A DNA stretch of 64,000 bases from Meghimatium bilineatum. Its lineage: Eukaryota; Mollusca; Gastropoda; Stylommatophora; Philomycidae. Numbering within the stretch: the first letter of the stretch is position 1; the number at the start of each line of letters is the position of its first letter. The stretch spans positions 67,425,579 to 67,489,578 of the forward strand of contig CM067306.1 in NCBI GenBank assembly GCA_034231615.1. Reading direction: 5' to 3'. Of this stretch, positions 31,053 to 42,425 are shown piece after piece. A model generated the notes under the pieces. The model had not been told where the DNA came from. It worked only from the letters and a program-made list of their open reading frames with translations, and did not search any database. The position numbers and the translations under genes were made by a program.

Positions 31053-31999
31053 AAAATTTATAATTAAATGTTAACACGCATGGGCACATCAGGGTAAGAA
31101 GTACTCCATAAACTAATAAATATGACCTGGAGAAATGGAAAACTGCCTAAATCCTGAAAAGTAACAAACATCCAGATGAACCCAAAAGCTACCGCCCCAT
31201 ATCCCTAACATCATGTCTTGGGAAATTGACAGAAATAATGGTTAACGTACGACTTTTTGGTTCCTCGAGGGCTCAATCATCCTCTGCCATGAACAGGTTG
31301 GCTTCAGAAAAGGCAGTTGCACAGAAGACCAACTATTTAAGTTGACGCAGAAAATCCATGATGGATTTCAGGAAAACAAACATACTGTATCCATATTCTT
31401 TGATTTACAACAGGCTTATGATCGAGTATGGAGAAAGGGCCTCTTGATGAAGATGATTGAGGTGGGAATTAGTGGAAAGTTATATAACTGGATAAAATAC
31501 TTCCTCATCGACAGAACAATCCAGACAAAGATAAATGATGTAATCGCATCTAAAGACGTTCTAGAGGAAGGCTTACTACAGGGTTCTGTTTTGAGCTGCA
31601 CCCTCTTTCTCATTTACATTAGTGACCTTGCCAAACATGTCAAAGCTGAGAAAGCCTTCTGTGCTGATAACCTAACAATATGGCAGAGCCATGATAATGT
31701 CGAAAGTGCAGTCAAAAAAGACTAAATGGAGATTTAAGAAGACTACATGAGCATTGTCAAACATGGAAGCTAAAAATAAACTGTGAGAAAACTGTCTATA
31801 CCATCTTTACCAAGAATCATAAAGAAGCCAAAGAAAATATCAGTCTATGGTTGGATACACAGAAATTGCCAAGAGAAGAACACCCCACATACCTTGGAAT
31901 CATGCTTGATCGGCAGCTCACCCCCAAGAAGCATGTAGGAAATGTCAAAAATAAAGCACTTAAACGGTTACAACTACTGAAAACACTCACTGGCACATC

Positions 32000-32097
32000 T
32001 TGGGGATCAGACAAGGATACCCTCAGAGGACTATATCTTGGTTAAACGTATGTAACCAAGATATAGTCATCTGAGGGTATCCTTGTCTGATCCCCAA
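32000..32097. repeat. perfect-looking hairpin, 44-bp arms
   Basis: The left arm (32000-32043) and right arm (32054-32097) are reverse complements with one mismatch, around a 10-nt loop AAACGTATGT. The right arm is an inverted copy of the LINE frame just before it. Confidence 0.95.
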
Positions 32098-32449
32098 TAT
32101 TGTTAGGTACTGTTTAGAATACAACAGTACACTCCTGACAACATGTTACAAGACAAATGTAGAATCCCTAGACAGAGTGCAGAACAATGCCCTACACCTT
32201 TAACCCCTTATGAAAGAAGCAAAAGAATGAACAATGACCACCCAAATAAACAACTTGTAGAAAACTGGCAACCAAGCCACATAATAAAACAAAGTCAGTC
32301 CTTAGCCATGCCAATGAAATAAATGACAGCTATCCCCTCCGAGACAAGAACTTAAAAGAGTCGAAAAATATTTACCCACCACACGAAGATTTGAAATTGC
32401 CGGAAATCAAGACACAAGAGATAATACAGTGAATAGTTTCGACCCAGTA

Positions 32450-32668
32450 AGTATGTCGTAAGAGGCGACTAAGCAGGTTATGGAGTGGAATTGGCTGCCA
32501 CCATCCCATATAGGTAAAACTGACCCAAAGTCATGCTGAAGTCCGATGTGTCAGGCCAAAAGGCGCAGGTATCGCACCAATGCTTTAAACCATGACACAA
32601 CGCATTTCATTTCCGGACTACATTCTGCTAATCTGCAGGAGTTTGAGAACGAACGCAGAAGAAAAACT
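32450..32668 (+). mobile_element. SINE-A
   Basis: GTCGTAAGAGGCGACTAAGC, AATTGGCTGCCACCATCCCA, the core CCGATGTGTCAGGCCAAAAG, CCATGACACAACGCATTTC, and GAGTTTGAGAACGAACGCAG with GAAG tail. Its 5' end is truncated or degraded, and it directly follows LINE-I. Confidence 0.8.
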
Positions 32669-32689
32669 ACTTTTATTACGACCACCGTT

Positions 32690-32935
32690 AGACAAGACTA
32701 TTTTCACTACAACTGCTACTATTTCTACTGCAAGTCTTACAGCTACATTTACAATTACTACTATCTTTGTTGCAACGTTGACTACTTTTTGTACAGCTAA
32801 TATAACTTTTCTGCTGCTAAAATTACTGTAGCTGCCATTACTGTTGCTACTATTGCTACTATTACTACTATTGCTACTATTACTACTCCTACTATTATTA
32901 TTGCTGTTTCTGTTTCTAGTTCACTACTATTATTA
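32690..32935. repeat. TAC/TTA trinucleotide-rich tract
   Basis: Degenerate CTA, TTG and ATT triplets. Poly-Leu and poly-Tyr frames here are composition artefacts. Confidence 0.85.
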
Positions 32936-33029
32936 CCATTACAGAGGATGTTCCTCCTTCGCAAGCGAAGATGTGCATGGCATGCAAAACAATAAATTCG
33001 ACGAAAAAATAATAATAATAATAAATTGG

Positions 33030-33345
33030 TAATTGTCTAATTTGGTTTGTGAGTTCGTAATGTCCGATTCGTGCACGGAAAGTTCTATTGCAGTGCATGC
33101 AAGAGTGCTGAAGGTTCGGGATAGGGAAATTTTCTAATTTGTCCTTCCGCTTCTTGCGCTTGTGGACTGCCCGCAGCGTTCTTTCTTTTTCAAATTTCGT
33201 GATGCCAGCAGTGATCTGGGTGTGCCAGGCTAAGCGATCAAGTGCTGCAGTCTCCCAGGAGCTAGGATCGATGCTGCAGTGCTTGAGAGAGTTTTTTTTA
33301 TGTGATCCTTGAAGCACCTTTTCTGTCCTCTGCTTACCATTACTA
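33030..33345 (-). mobile_element. LINE C-terminal fragment with zinc-finger-like motif
   Basis: The minus-strand reading gives KRCFKDHIKK (one frame), then SLKHCSIDPSSWETAALDRL, WHTQITAGITKFEKER, and a CMHCNRTFRARIGHYELTNQ motif. This is the C-terminal end found in several metazoan LINE proteins, with a C-x2-C...H finger. A single frameshift separates the two parts. Confidence 0.65.
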
Positions 33346-33605
33346 TTACTACTGTTACCCCCATTTGTAATGCTATCACCACTACTACTATTACCATTAC
33401 TACTAATGCGTTACTTCTGCTACCGCGACTACCAATATAATTGCCAGCGCTGCCATAATCGCTGATACCATCACCATTTTTACCATTAGCACTAATTGCA
33501 TCCCTTACCACTGCTACCATTACCATTGCTACCCTTACCACTGCTACCATTACCATTGCTACCATTACCACTGGCACTATCACTACTGCTACCATTACCA
33601 CTGCC
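33340..33605. repeat. TAC/CCA triplet microsatellite
   Basis: Degenerate ACC/ATT/ACT triplets, with CACTGCTACCATTACCATTG repeated near the right end. Confidence 0.9.
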
Positions 33606-33609
33606 AGGG

Positions 33610-34255
33610 TCGGAGATATGTCTCCAGTAAGCGTGGTTTATAAAAAAAAAGCAGTTACTCACATTTTGGTTATATGTTACCTACATTTTGGTTAAATTAC
33701 TAGTACTAATTGTCATGTTATTTTCAAGGAGAGGGTTTGAATCTCCCCCCCCCCTTCCCTGCGCTTATTTAGTGGAAATGAAAACTGCTTCAATGGTAAC
33801 CTCAGTAAAACTTTGATACACTGAATTCTGTACTCTGTTGTAGATTACTTCCCGTTGAATGAGATTTGATTCAACCACTAAATGGCCTCCCATATCGAAT
33901 TTTTACTTTCATATATTTATTCTGGCATGCATTTCCTGATGATGAGTCGACTCGTTTGTGGCCTACATTCCCATCAAACTTGGACCATTATTAGCCAGCG
34001 AGTGCGTACACTAACCACCGCAACCTATGTCACACCATGTTTTCCTATTGTGAAAGTGGTACAGTACTGACCTTGACCTAGTATATATATTTTGCAAATA
34101 GATGTCTATTCGCACAACTGTTCGTTTGTATAAAGTCTTATTCGAACACTGTTTTCATCCAAGCTTCTTTGTATTAATTCCTTCCTACTTACAATTTATC
34201 TACACACCTACCTAAACACCTATCTATCCATCCATCCATGTATCTAGTCTATCTA
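33610..34255. other. no gene seen
   Basis: No exon or mobile element was recognised. The right end holds imperfect CTAT/CATC simple repeats. Confidence 0.4.
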
Positions 34256-34261
34256 ATCTAT

Positions 34262-34420
34262 CTTCTTCTTCAGCGTTCATTCTCAGACTGCTGAAGAATC
34301 CCTTGTGTAGCAGGACAATGCGGTCCTACTATATGATTTCCAGCAGAATGTTGTCCTGATAACATAAATACGCTGTCACCGTTTATTTGCGCCAGTTGTC
34401 CGATACATACGTCTTCGACC
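34262..34420 (-). mobile_element. SINE-B, diverged
   Basis: TTCTTCTTCAGCGTTCATTC, GATTTCCAGCAGAATGTTGT and TTATTTGCGCCAGTTGTCCG are in SINE-B order. TATCTAATC on both sides may be the target-site duplication. Confidence 0.7.
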
Positions 34421-34743
34421 GTATCTAATCAATATAATCGTAAGATAAGATACTCTTATCTTATCTAATCTAACTTATCTATCTGTCTATTCATTTTCCC
34501 ACCCGGCTGTTTGTCTGTCTTTCCGATTCCCTCCTCCCACCCCCGTCTGTTTATCTCTGTATCCGTGACCATCGACAGAACTATAAGACATAACTGCAAA
34601 AAGTAAACAAATTGGGCAAACATTATTTGCCTGCGGACCGGATTGAGCATTCTCGCATGAGATGGATGCTAAGACGTTATGTTAACTCTTAAATGATGGC
34701 AAAGAACGTCTAGTTCAGAAAGATGTCGAAGCACAATAAAGCG

Positions 34744-34858
34744 AGATGCAGTCCAGCAGACATACGAGATGCAGTCCAGCAGACATACAAGATGCAGTCC
34801 AGCAGACATACGAGATGCAGTCCAGCAGACATACGAGATGCAGTCCAGCGGACTTGCA
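34744..34858. repeat. 21-bp minisatellite
   Basis: Five to six copies of GATGCAGTCCAGCAGACATA plus C. Confidence 0.95.
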
Positions 34859-34869
34859 CCTTTGTTATT

Positions 34870-35790
34870 GTGGGGCAGACTCCTATGTGACGGGGAATTA
34901 TAGATATGCCATTACTTCTAATGTGGGCAAATAATCTGACACAAGATATGTCATTACTTCCTTTGTGGGTCAATAAATCTGACAAAAGAATGTCGAAAAA
35001 GTTGAACAAAAGTGTGTGCTGTGTTCCTAGCAAGACTTATTAAATCTGACAAACTGGAATCCATGCCAATGAGACAACCATGTTTAGGAGGAACATCCTG
35101 CCAAAAGAGAAATCTGGTCGGAGTTTAATAACGAACGGGAAAAAACAATACAAAAAGTATTGTTGTCATCAACTTTTATCAAACACCCCCCCCCCCACCT
35201 GTCAACAACTGCCAAACTTTTTCTGATCCCTCCCCTCACCCCCTTAATTGTTGGCAGAATTTATGGATAGTCCCTATGCCATAACTTCTGAACGAACGGT
35301 ACGACTAAATATGACATTTAATCAAAATATAAGATAACCTTTACGTGGCTACGGCTGTAAGATCGAAGCGTATTGAAAGCCTTTACTAGATAAAGGTTGT
35401 AAATTTTAAACGTCGTTTCAAGAATGAAATCGAAATGTTTCCCCAGATTGTGCAGGAAGAAGTGGAATGCCCTTTTAAACTGAAGCAGTTTCCTCTGCAC
35501 AGATATCACCAAGGTCATCTAAAGGCCTGGCACTCTATAACCCGGTTGGCTATTTCTTCTATTTTTGCCCCCCATCTTTGCTTCCGCGTTATTTTGGTCA
35601 CCGTGAGGACTTCTGGTCGCAATTTTTGGGCCGTGGAACAAACCTCGCGGTTAGATCTTTGTTATTCTCACCAAAATTAGGTCCCCTATTTTACCAACAT
35701 CGTTCTGTCGCCCACTTTATCGTGCGCGTTAGTATCTCCCTCCATTGCCAACATAAAAGTACAGGGTATTTTTCGCGACCTGGTAGTGAG
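34870..35790. other. no clear gene
   Basis: Apart from a C-rich run near 35186 I see no repeat or conserved coding segment. Sequence becomes more CpG-rich towards the exon candidate at 36059. Confidence 0.35.
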
Positions 35791-36058
35791 GTCTCATTTT
35801 TGTCTTAAAGTGCACGCACTCGCGTGTTTCGTGTCTGCCATCTTTCAATCTCTTTCTCTCGCTCGCTCTTATTTTCACTTCGTGTGTCTGCGGTCTCTTG
35901 TATCGCCCTTGTCTGCTGCACCGTTGCCACAACTGTAGTTTTTTCACCAGATCTGGGGTTTTGGGCCGTCATCCGATATGCTGGTTTTATTTCGGGCACA
36001 TTTGTCTTAATTTTGAGTTTTGTGTTTTTTTAATGAAACCCTTGTAATTTAGCGAAAA

Positions 36059-36122
36059 ATGAGTACATCCTTCCAATTAAATAAAGAATCCACTAAAAGT
36101 TTCATGAAGATGAAGAAATTGG
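36059..36122 (+). CDS. candidate first coding exon
   Basis: The leader GCGAAAA precedes ATG and a 21-residue segment, MSTSFQLNKESTKSFMKMKK with a final L, ending at a strong donor GG|GTGAGTG with one base of the next codon left over. The upstream 250 bp is pyrimidine-rich with CpGs (CGCTCGCTCTTATTTTCACT), as in a 5' UTR or promoter. I found no obvious next exon. Its phase would fit RAR exon 3 or exon 4, so it could be an alternative N-terminus of that gene. A BAR-domain type N-terminus of an unrelated gene is another thought, but unsupported. It may also be chance. Confidence 0.3.
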
Positions 36123-36369
36123 GTGAGTGACCTTTCTTAAATGCATATATTAGCTATTGGTCTATCTTTATTTGTATTGGTTAATATAGAAAACAGATGA
36201 AACATACGATAAGGCCCACATTATGAACATTTTCAATCCCATAATATCAGAGGGCATGAGATTCCAGAAATTAGGCATGCAGAGGACATCAGACTAATAT
36301 CCATGATCTTCACAGGTTTAGAACACATGATTATGTCAGTCAAACATCATAGAACACATGATTATGTCA

Positions 36370-37075
36370 GTCAAATGAACTCACACCTAAAATAGTCATT
36401 GACAAAGAGCAACTAGATAATGTCAGCAACTTTGAATATCTCGGGTCAACCATCAACAACACAGGAGATTGCTCAACAGAGATCAGAAAGAATAACAATG
36501 ACCCTACAAAAAACATCACAGGTGAAAACTCTATGACAATAGGCAAACAGAAAAACATAGTTCAACTATGAAGAAGCTATGTCTTTCCAGTGGTAGCATA
36601 TGGTTGTGAGACGAGGGTAACATATGGTTGTGAGACGAGGGTAAAATGTGGTTGTGAGACGAGGGTAACATATGGTTGTGACACGAGGGTAAAATGTGGT
36701 TGTGAGATGTGAGTAATGACATCTGAAATGGAAAAAGAACATATGTTCTAGAAAGTTCCTAAGAATAACATGTATATAAATACGAACCAAAACAGATGTC
36801 CGCAAAGGCCTGAACATAGAAGATTGTCTCCTAAAAAAACTTTAACAAAACGCAAGCTAGCATAGGCTATTTGAGACATATTAAAAGACACAATGGTTTA
36901 GAAAGATTAATCATGGAGGGGAAAGAGAACAAGAGGCAGACCAAGACTACGATCGGCACATGATATCGAAGACCTACTGTACATGACACTGGAAGAGGTT
37001 GGACTGCTTGCATAGAACCGAGCGGCCTACAGAATGCCAATTAGGACAACGAACATGCCACATAGATAGGGGTTA
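36370..37075 (+). mobile_element. LINE RT C-terminal fragment with internal minisatellite
   Basis: The plus-strand reading gives KIVIDKEQLDNVSNFEYLGS, TINNTGDCSTEIRK, SYVFPVVAYGCETRV, then (after the array) TRGRPRLRSAHDIEDLLYMT. This is the standard order of the post-palm part of RTE/CR1-type LINEs. Stops are present. The YGCET segment has been amplified (36595-36718). Confidence 0.7.
36595..36718. repeat. 24-bp minisatellite inside LINE
   Basis: Five copies of CATATGGTTGTGAGACGAGG plus GTAA. Each encodes YGCETRV, the conserved LINE motif. Confidence 0.95.
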
Positions 37076-37322
37076 TACATTTTTATTTTTAATAGCTCGA
37101 TCTGGGGTTATATCTAAAATATCAGTGGTAACACTGGTATGCCATGTCTATTTATACGGTTTTATACGGGTTTAGTTCCTTTTTGTGTCGTGCCTGGAGT
37201 TTGACCCGATTGAGGCCAAAACTATGGCAAGACAAGAATCACCCTTTCTCTATTTGTTAGCTATAGATTGTATTATGAAATCAGCAACCACAAGATAACA
37301 GAGTTCGAATCTAACGAAAGCC

Positions 37323-37640
37323 TTTGAATTTCAATAGCGGGTCTCAACCTTTTTTCCGCCCTTGCCCGTCCCTTATGAATTTCAATAGCAGGTCTCAACC
37401 TTTTTTCCGCCCTTTCCCGTCCCTTATGAATTTCAATAGCAGGTCTCAACCTTTTTTCCGCCCTTTCCCGTCCCTTACGAATTTCAATAGCGGGTCTCAA
37501 CCTTTTTTTCCGCCCTTTCCCGCCCCTTATGAATTTCAATAGCAGATCTCAACCTTTTTTCCGCCCTTTCCCGTCCCTTATGAATTTCAATAGCAGGTCT
37601 CAACCTTTCCCCCACCCTTTCCCGTCCCTTATGAGCATAG
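37323..37640. repeat. 51-bp minisatellite
   Basis: Six to seven copies of AATTTCAATAGCAGGTCTCA plus ACCTTTTTTCCGCCCTTTCC plus CGTCCCTTATG. The 51-bp period leaves long open frames that are not genes. Confidence 0.95.
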
Positions 37641-38264
37641 TTTCTTCAGCCCCCCCCTTTTGTGAGTCATAAAATATATCACATTTCTTCAAGACTTATT
37701 AATCTTATTACCGCCGAATGCGGATATGTTGGATCATTTGCGCAAACATAACGGCGTACGACGCCACGGCCGTAGATACGGGAGGGTTTGGGGTGTTGAA
37801 CCCACCCCTTAGTAAATCGAAACATGACTTTAAGAACTAGTATCTTGACCAAAAGGTGGGCCACAAGCCAACACACCACACCTCCCCCCCCCCCCCCCGG
37901 GGTCATAACACTTCTAGACTGGTACACAGCCCCTCTAGACTGATCTTTAGCTCATATAGACTGTTCCTAGCCTCTCTAGACTGGTTCTAGCTCCCCAATT
38001 TCTTCATGATCCCCTCACTCCCAGCAAAACTCTCTACCCTCCGTGGGTACACATGACCCTAAGTTGTCACTCACGATTCTGATGACCTATATTGTCAATG
38101 TGTTTCAGAGCTGCCACTCACAATGTTACAAATTGAATATTGTCATTGACAAGTCATATTACTACATCATTATCATCACAGTCGATACCAAGTCAGTCGG
38201 GAAGGGGGGATAGTAGCTTTCCATCCTTCAATATTAGTGGGAAGCTCTGAGAAATCTTCTATGT

Positions 38265-38610
38265 TTCCCAGCCCCAGGTCAGATGCCGATATGTATTTCA
38301 CAGTCCAAGTCAGATACTGATATGTATTTCATAGCCCAAGTCAGATGCTGTTATGTAGCCTATTTCACAGTCCAAGTCAGATGCTGATATGTATTTCACC
38401 AATGAACTGCACTGTGGTCACAAGCTCCGTGACAGGGACATAGAGCTTCGAGAAATGATTGAAACAATCAGAAAGTAGCAAGATGAGATTCGACCCCATC
38501 CAGGATGAGGATTAACCGAGGCAGCAAGATGAGATGAGATTCGATCCCTTTCAGGATGATGATTAACTGAGGCAGCAAGATGAGATTCGACCCCATCCGA
38601 GTTAGCAAAA
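38265..38610. repeat. two short tandem repeats
   Basis: Four copies of TCAGATGCTGATATGTATTT-type units (38275-38400), then three of GCAAGATGAGATTCGACCCC (38476-38600). Confidence 0.85.
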
Positions 38611-39284
38611 GTGTTTATTGAAGTTGCGAGATGGAATTGGTATCAGTTGAACGGAGTGGGATTGAATCTCATCACCATCAAATTAACATCTGGGAGGCGG
38701 GCCTTACACGATCGTTAAATGTACGCAGAAAAACCATGAAAATAACAATAATTAATTACAACAATTGGTGAAAGCGTATGTGCTGCACAGAACGGCGCAA
38801 ATATCGCATCTTAGTTGTAACAACAAAACGTACCTAACATAAGACCTCAATCAGACACGTTCAACCGACAACATCGCAGCTCTGCCAAAAATAGCGTTTA
38901 CTCCGTGTGTTGGCATCCTTCCAAATAGCACAATTCGAACTTAGGTATAGGTAAACTGTAACCCATGACATTGCATTCTATTCTCAGGACTACGTTATGA
39001 TCGGTGGGATTATGAGAGCCTTCACAGAAGAATAGTCATTGATCAACGACTTAGAATAATATTGTGTTTGGAGGTGCTATTGAGTCGAGTTAGTAAGTGT
39101 TCTGTATTTCGAATCGAGGTGGTGGTGGGCTCATGTCTTGTTTGAAATTTGTTGAATTCGAATGTGTCAGCTGAAAGGCGCATACATCGCAGCGGAACTT
39201 TAAACTATAACAGAATTATTGCAGTACTTTTGATTGTATCTGGCTTTCTGGTGGGATTTTATGAATGAACTCTGATTTCGTTTT

Positions 39285-39745
39285 CTTTTATGTTCGTTCT
39301 CAAACTCCTGCAGAATAACAGGATGTAGCCTCGGGAACAGAATTCGATGTGTTATAGTTTACAGCTTTGCTGCGATATATGACCCTATATGGGATGGGAT
39401 CTGACAGCCATCTCACATTCTTCATGCCTGTCAAATCTACCAAGAAGAGAGGGAGAAAATATGGCCAACTGAGACAGAATTACTTCCAGACATGAGGGGT
39501 TCCATAGATGCCCTGAAGCGAATCACACAATTTATTGAAGTTATTGGCGCTGTAACCTGATTTCTGACTGAAGCTATTGGCGCTGTAACCTTATATCTGA
39601 CTGAAGCTATTGGCGCTATAACCTGATTTCTGACTGAAGAACGATGAAGAACAATCATCTCTACCCTATGAACTCCTTAACATGCATGGAGGGTAAACAG
39701 TCTTGCTATTCTTTGCTCCCATATCGGATCCTGGCAACACACGGG
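39285..39745 (-). mobile_element. SINE-A, minus, interrupted by LINE fragment
   Basis: GTTCGTTCTCAAACTCCTGC, CAGGATGTAGCC and ATATGGGATGGGATCTGACA at the left, and CATGCATGGAGGGTAAACAG with CTCCCATATCGGATCCTGGC at the right, are the reversed SINE-A. A plus-strand LINE-I fragment (39415-39690) separates them. Confidence 0.65.
39415..39690 (+). mobile_element. LINE-I C-terminal fragment with 33-bp triplication
   Basis: The reading HILHACQIYQEEREKIWPTE then LLPDMRGSIDALKRITQFIE is the tail of the RNase-H LINE. The next segment, VIGAVT*FLTEA, is present in three tandem 33-bp copies (39536-39640). Confidence 0.7.
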
Positions 39746-40299
39746 GGCTTGTTTGATTAATTATCTTTCAAGGAATTACTAGCAATAGAACTCTTGTAAC
39801 CTGTGCAATATATTAAAAGGAGATGGTCAAGTTGTAGAACTATATTCCATAACAAATCAACTTTTAGCGATGTACAATACTTTATCCCATAACAAATCAT
39901 CAACTCTTAACGATGTTGAATACTTTATCCCATACTTCATTTTGCCACTCTATCCTGAGACGTTTGTGGATGCAGATGTGTGAAAGTGATTTCAGTGTGG
40001 ATTTATGTGTGGAAGTGATTCAGTGTGGATTTATGTGTGAAAGTCTGCTGTACACTGTTCATGTGCAGAAAAACTAGACAGTAAGCACAATGGCACGACA
40101 GAGTTTGAGTTTTGTAGCCAAACTGATGTACTTCCATTGCAACACAATGCCACGCAGTCAATCAAATGCAACTACTTTGCTGTTACGTGGTGGTCTGGTC
40201 AGCCAGTTCAATCATAAGAAGAAATGGTCTACCATTTTTCTGTATGCTCACGCATCAATGGTTTCCAGTGGGTCGTCTCTCTTTCCTCTCTCTCTCTCT

Positions 40300-40600
40300 C
40301 TCTCCCACATGGACACATGTTTGTAAAATAACACTCTAAAGAAATGGGAAAAAAATATAGACCGTTAACATTTTCATCACGCATACGTATGCACACTAAA
40401 CATATACACATATATGCGTACATGTACACATTAAACAAGCATACACACACACACACACATGCGTACATGTACACATTAAACAAGCATACACACACACACA
40501 TGCGTACATGTACACATTAAACAAGCATACACACACACACACACATGCGTACATGTACACATTAAACAAGCATACACACACACACATGCGTACATGTAGA
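40300..40600. repeat. (TC)n and compound CA minisatellite
   Basis: A TC run (40288-40305) is followed at 40395-40600 by four to five copies of ATGCGTACATGTACACATTA with AACAAGCATA and (CA)n. Confidence 0.95.
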
Positions 40601-40629
40601 CACACGATATATAAGTATCATCATCATGT

Positions 40630-41090
40630 AACATTATTTCCTGAACATCCTTATGGATTCTCTGAACACTCCGCGATTCTGGGCAGTTGACCTGCCACAG
40701 CTAGAGACATGTTTAAAGCAATCAAGTATATCAATGCACAATTGTCGTCTTGTGCGCCCTCTTCCCCTGTTGCCGCTAACTGTCTTCCTTTAATAATCTT
40801 TCCATGCTGTTATGTCTCTTTATATGAATTTAAAAAAATCTTAAGTCGTTATTAATTAGCCAGCCCTCTTCGACTCTTTTTGATCTGAACATTTCTTGAT
40901 TTGTCTTTTTAACTGTCCTTGGTATACGTAACATTCTTCTGTAGCTTCTCATTTCGAAATCAGCGATTCTCTTTGCCATTGTTTTATTTAATACCCGTGC
41001 CTCACAACCATATACAACTACTGGAAATACTCATGTTCTGATCATACATAGTGTAGCTATGCTGCTGGTACCTTGCCAAAGATTGTCCAT
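40630..41090 (-). mobile_element. RTE-like LINE 3' fragment
   Basis: The minus-strand reading has VVYGCEARVLNKTMAKRIAD, FEMRSYRRMLRIPRTVKKTN and, after frameshifts, RAQDDNCALIYLIAL, with an ATG-repeat tail (CATCATCATG at 40619-40628). Confidence 0.65.
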
Positions 41091-41154
41091 TTGCTCAAGT
41101 ATATAAGTATATACTCTATAAATAATACACACCCACCTACACACACACAAAGTG

Positions 41155-41189
<35 letters not shown>

Positions 41190-41379
41190 CCATTGACACA
41201 CACACACATCTATATGTACACACATCTGCACTATTAACAGTTATATAAAAACATACATTCAGACGAACTTTTAAAGGATAAATCTAGGACAAACCATTTG
41301 GGTAACCAGAGCAGTGACCTAAATTCAGCGCTCGATCTGGAACGAACTGAAAAAATGAGGTCAAGAACTTAATGAGGTC

Positions 41380-41500
41380 TATTTTGTCGGTTACACATAA
41401 AGTCCGCGTTTGGTACGACGATGACGTTTCGACTAAACGGTGAAAGTGTCAGACGACGTTTCGACTAAAAAGCTTTCATCAGGACAAAGGACAACAGTAA
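41380..41500 (-). mobile_element. Penelope-like hammerhead-type motif
   Basis: On the minus strand CTGATGA (41476-41482) is followed after 13 nt by CGAAACGTCG. This is the CUGAUGA...GAAAC layout of hammerhead ribozymes in Penelope-like elements. Stem II (AGCT-TTTT-AGTC) is imperfect. A second ATGACGTTTCGACTAAAC lies just before it (41421-41438), so the repeat is partly duplicated. No Penelope RT is visible nearby. Confidence 0.45.
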
Positions 41501-42425
41501 ATAAATATTACATAGAGACAAACATGGTGGTGATAGGAAGGAGAAGAGAGGGACAGTAGTGAGGAGACAACGGAGGAAACAAAGCTAGGACATCATGTCA
41601 GGGAAGAAGAGAGTGTGAGGGGACGTTGAAAGTGGAAAGCAAGTGCACAGAAAAAGTAGAAATAGATCAGATATAATGGACATAAAATGAAAATGAAAAT
41701 GACGTAGCTCGGTAGTAGTTGGGACAACACGTTAAATAGAAAATTGTGGCCTGTTACCACACGTTCAAGGACGTAGATGCAGAAAGACCATCCGCGGGCT
41801 ATGAGAGGAAATAAAACTTGAGTGGACAAAGACCCAATGAATCACAGACAGGAAAAATAAAGGGTGCGCGACAAACAAGAACCTAAGCGTAAGGCAGAGC
41901 CGAAGTCGCCAAAAAGTGTAGGCATATGTAAACATGGTTCGAACAAAATGACACATAATAACATAAAAAGAGAGAAAGGGAGTTGGAAGAAGGAAGGAAA
42001 ACGAAAAGGGGGTAAATGAAGAAGTGAGAAAGAAGAAGAGAAGTGAAAATGGCAGATCGACGTGGGCCTCAAACTAAAACGGAGATACATCACACAAGGA
42101 AGGAATGCGGAGGTGGGACGGTGCCCAGGGGAAAAAGGTACGACAGAGCTGAAGTGGAGGGGAGCATAAGAGGAAAGTGCGTCGTAGGAAGGTATCAAAA
42201 AGAAGAAGGTAGATCTAGGAAGACGTGGGTGTACTGTGCCGGAGAAAAGGGCTCAAGTGAAGGTGGAGAATAAAGAGACAGGAGACGAAGGTCATGGAGG
42301 AAGGAGGCAGACCCGGAACTACAATAAAGGCATGTGAAATGTATAAGATGGCGAAAAGGGGGAGGGAAGGGTTTTCGTAAGTACACAACCGCAGCATCAA
42401 GTACATTTTGAGTCCGTGTACTGGG
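41500..42425 (+). other. purine-rich tract, no gene
   Basis: GA-rich on the plus strand. The several 76-118 codon frames have Ser/Phe/Pro- or Arg/Lys-rich composition, low complexity and no domains. Confidence 0.5.

Larger units (their letters stand above)
30240..32440 (+). mobile_element. RNase-H-type LINE (LINE-I), defective
   Basis: In order: linker between endonuclease and RT (KSYKPFYNKEMQAG, KKAKHDKWSKACA), NHFFASVNRVGKL, KKSPGP (motif 1, broken by a nested LINE), SYRPISLTSCLGKL, VGFRKGSCTEDQLFKLTQKI, SIFFDLQQAYDRVWRKGLLM, LLQGSVLSCTLF, the catalytic box CADNL (31660-31671; normally Y/F-A-D-D, so the second Asp is lost), WKLKINCEKTVYTIF, YLGIMLDRQL and LDRVQNNALHL. Frameshifts and stops are frequent. 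A 44-bp inverted duplication interrupts it at 32000-32097. It resembles I/Nimb- or jockey-like elements of invertebrates. Confidence 0.85.

Noticed and set aside
32844-33032. Poly-Leu protein
   Set aside because: Translation of a trinucleotide microsatellite.
37273-37542. Arg/Glu-rich and Phe/Pro-rich repeat frames
   Set aside because: Product of the 51-bp minisatellite.
40229-40605. Cys/Val-rich frames resembling small cysteine-rich peptides
   Set aside because: They arise from (CA)n and its flanking repeat on the minus strand.
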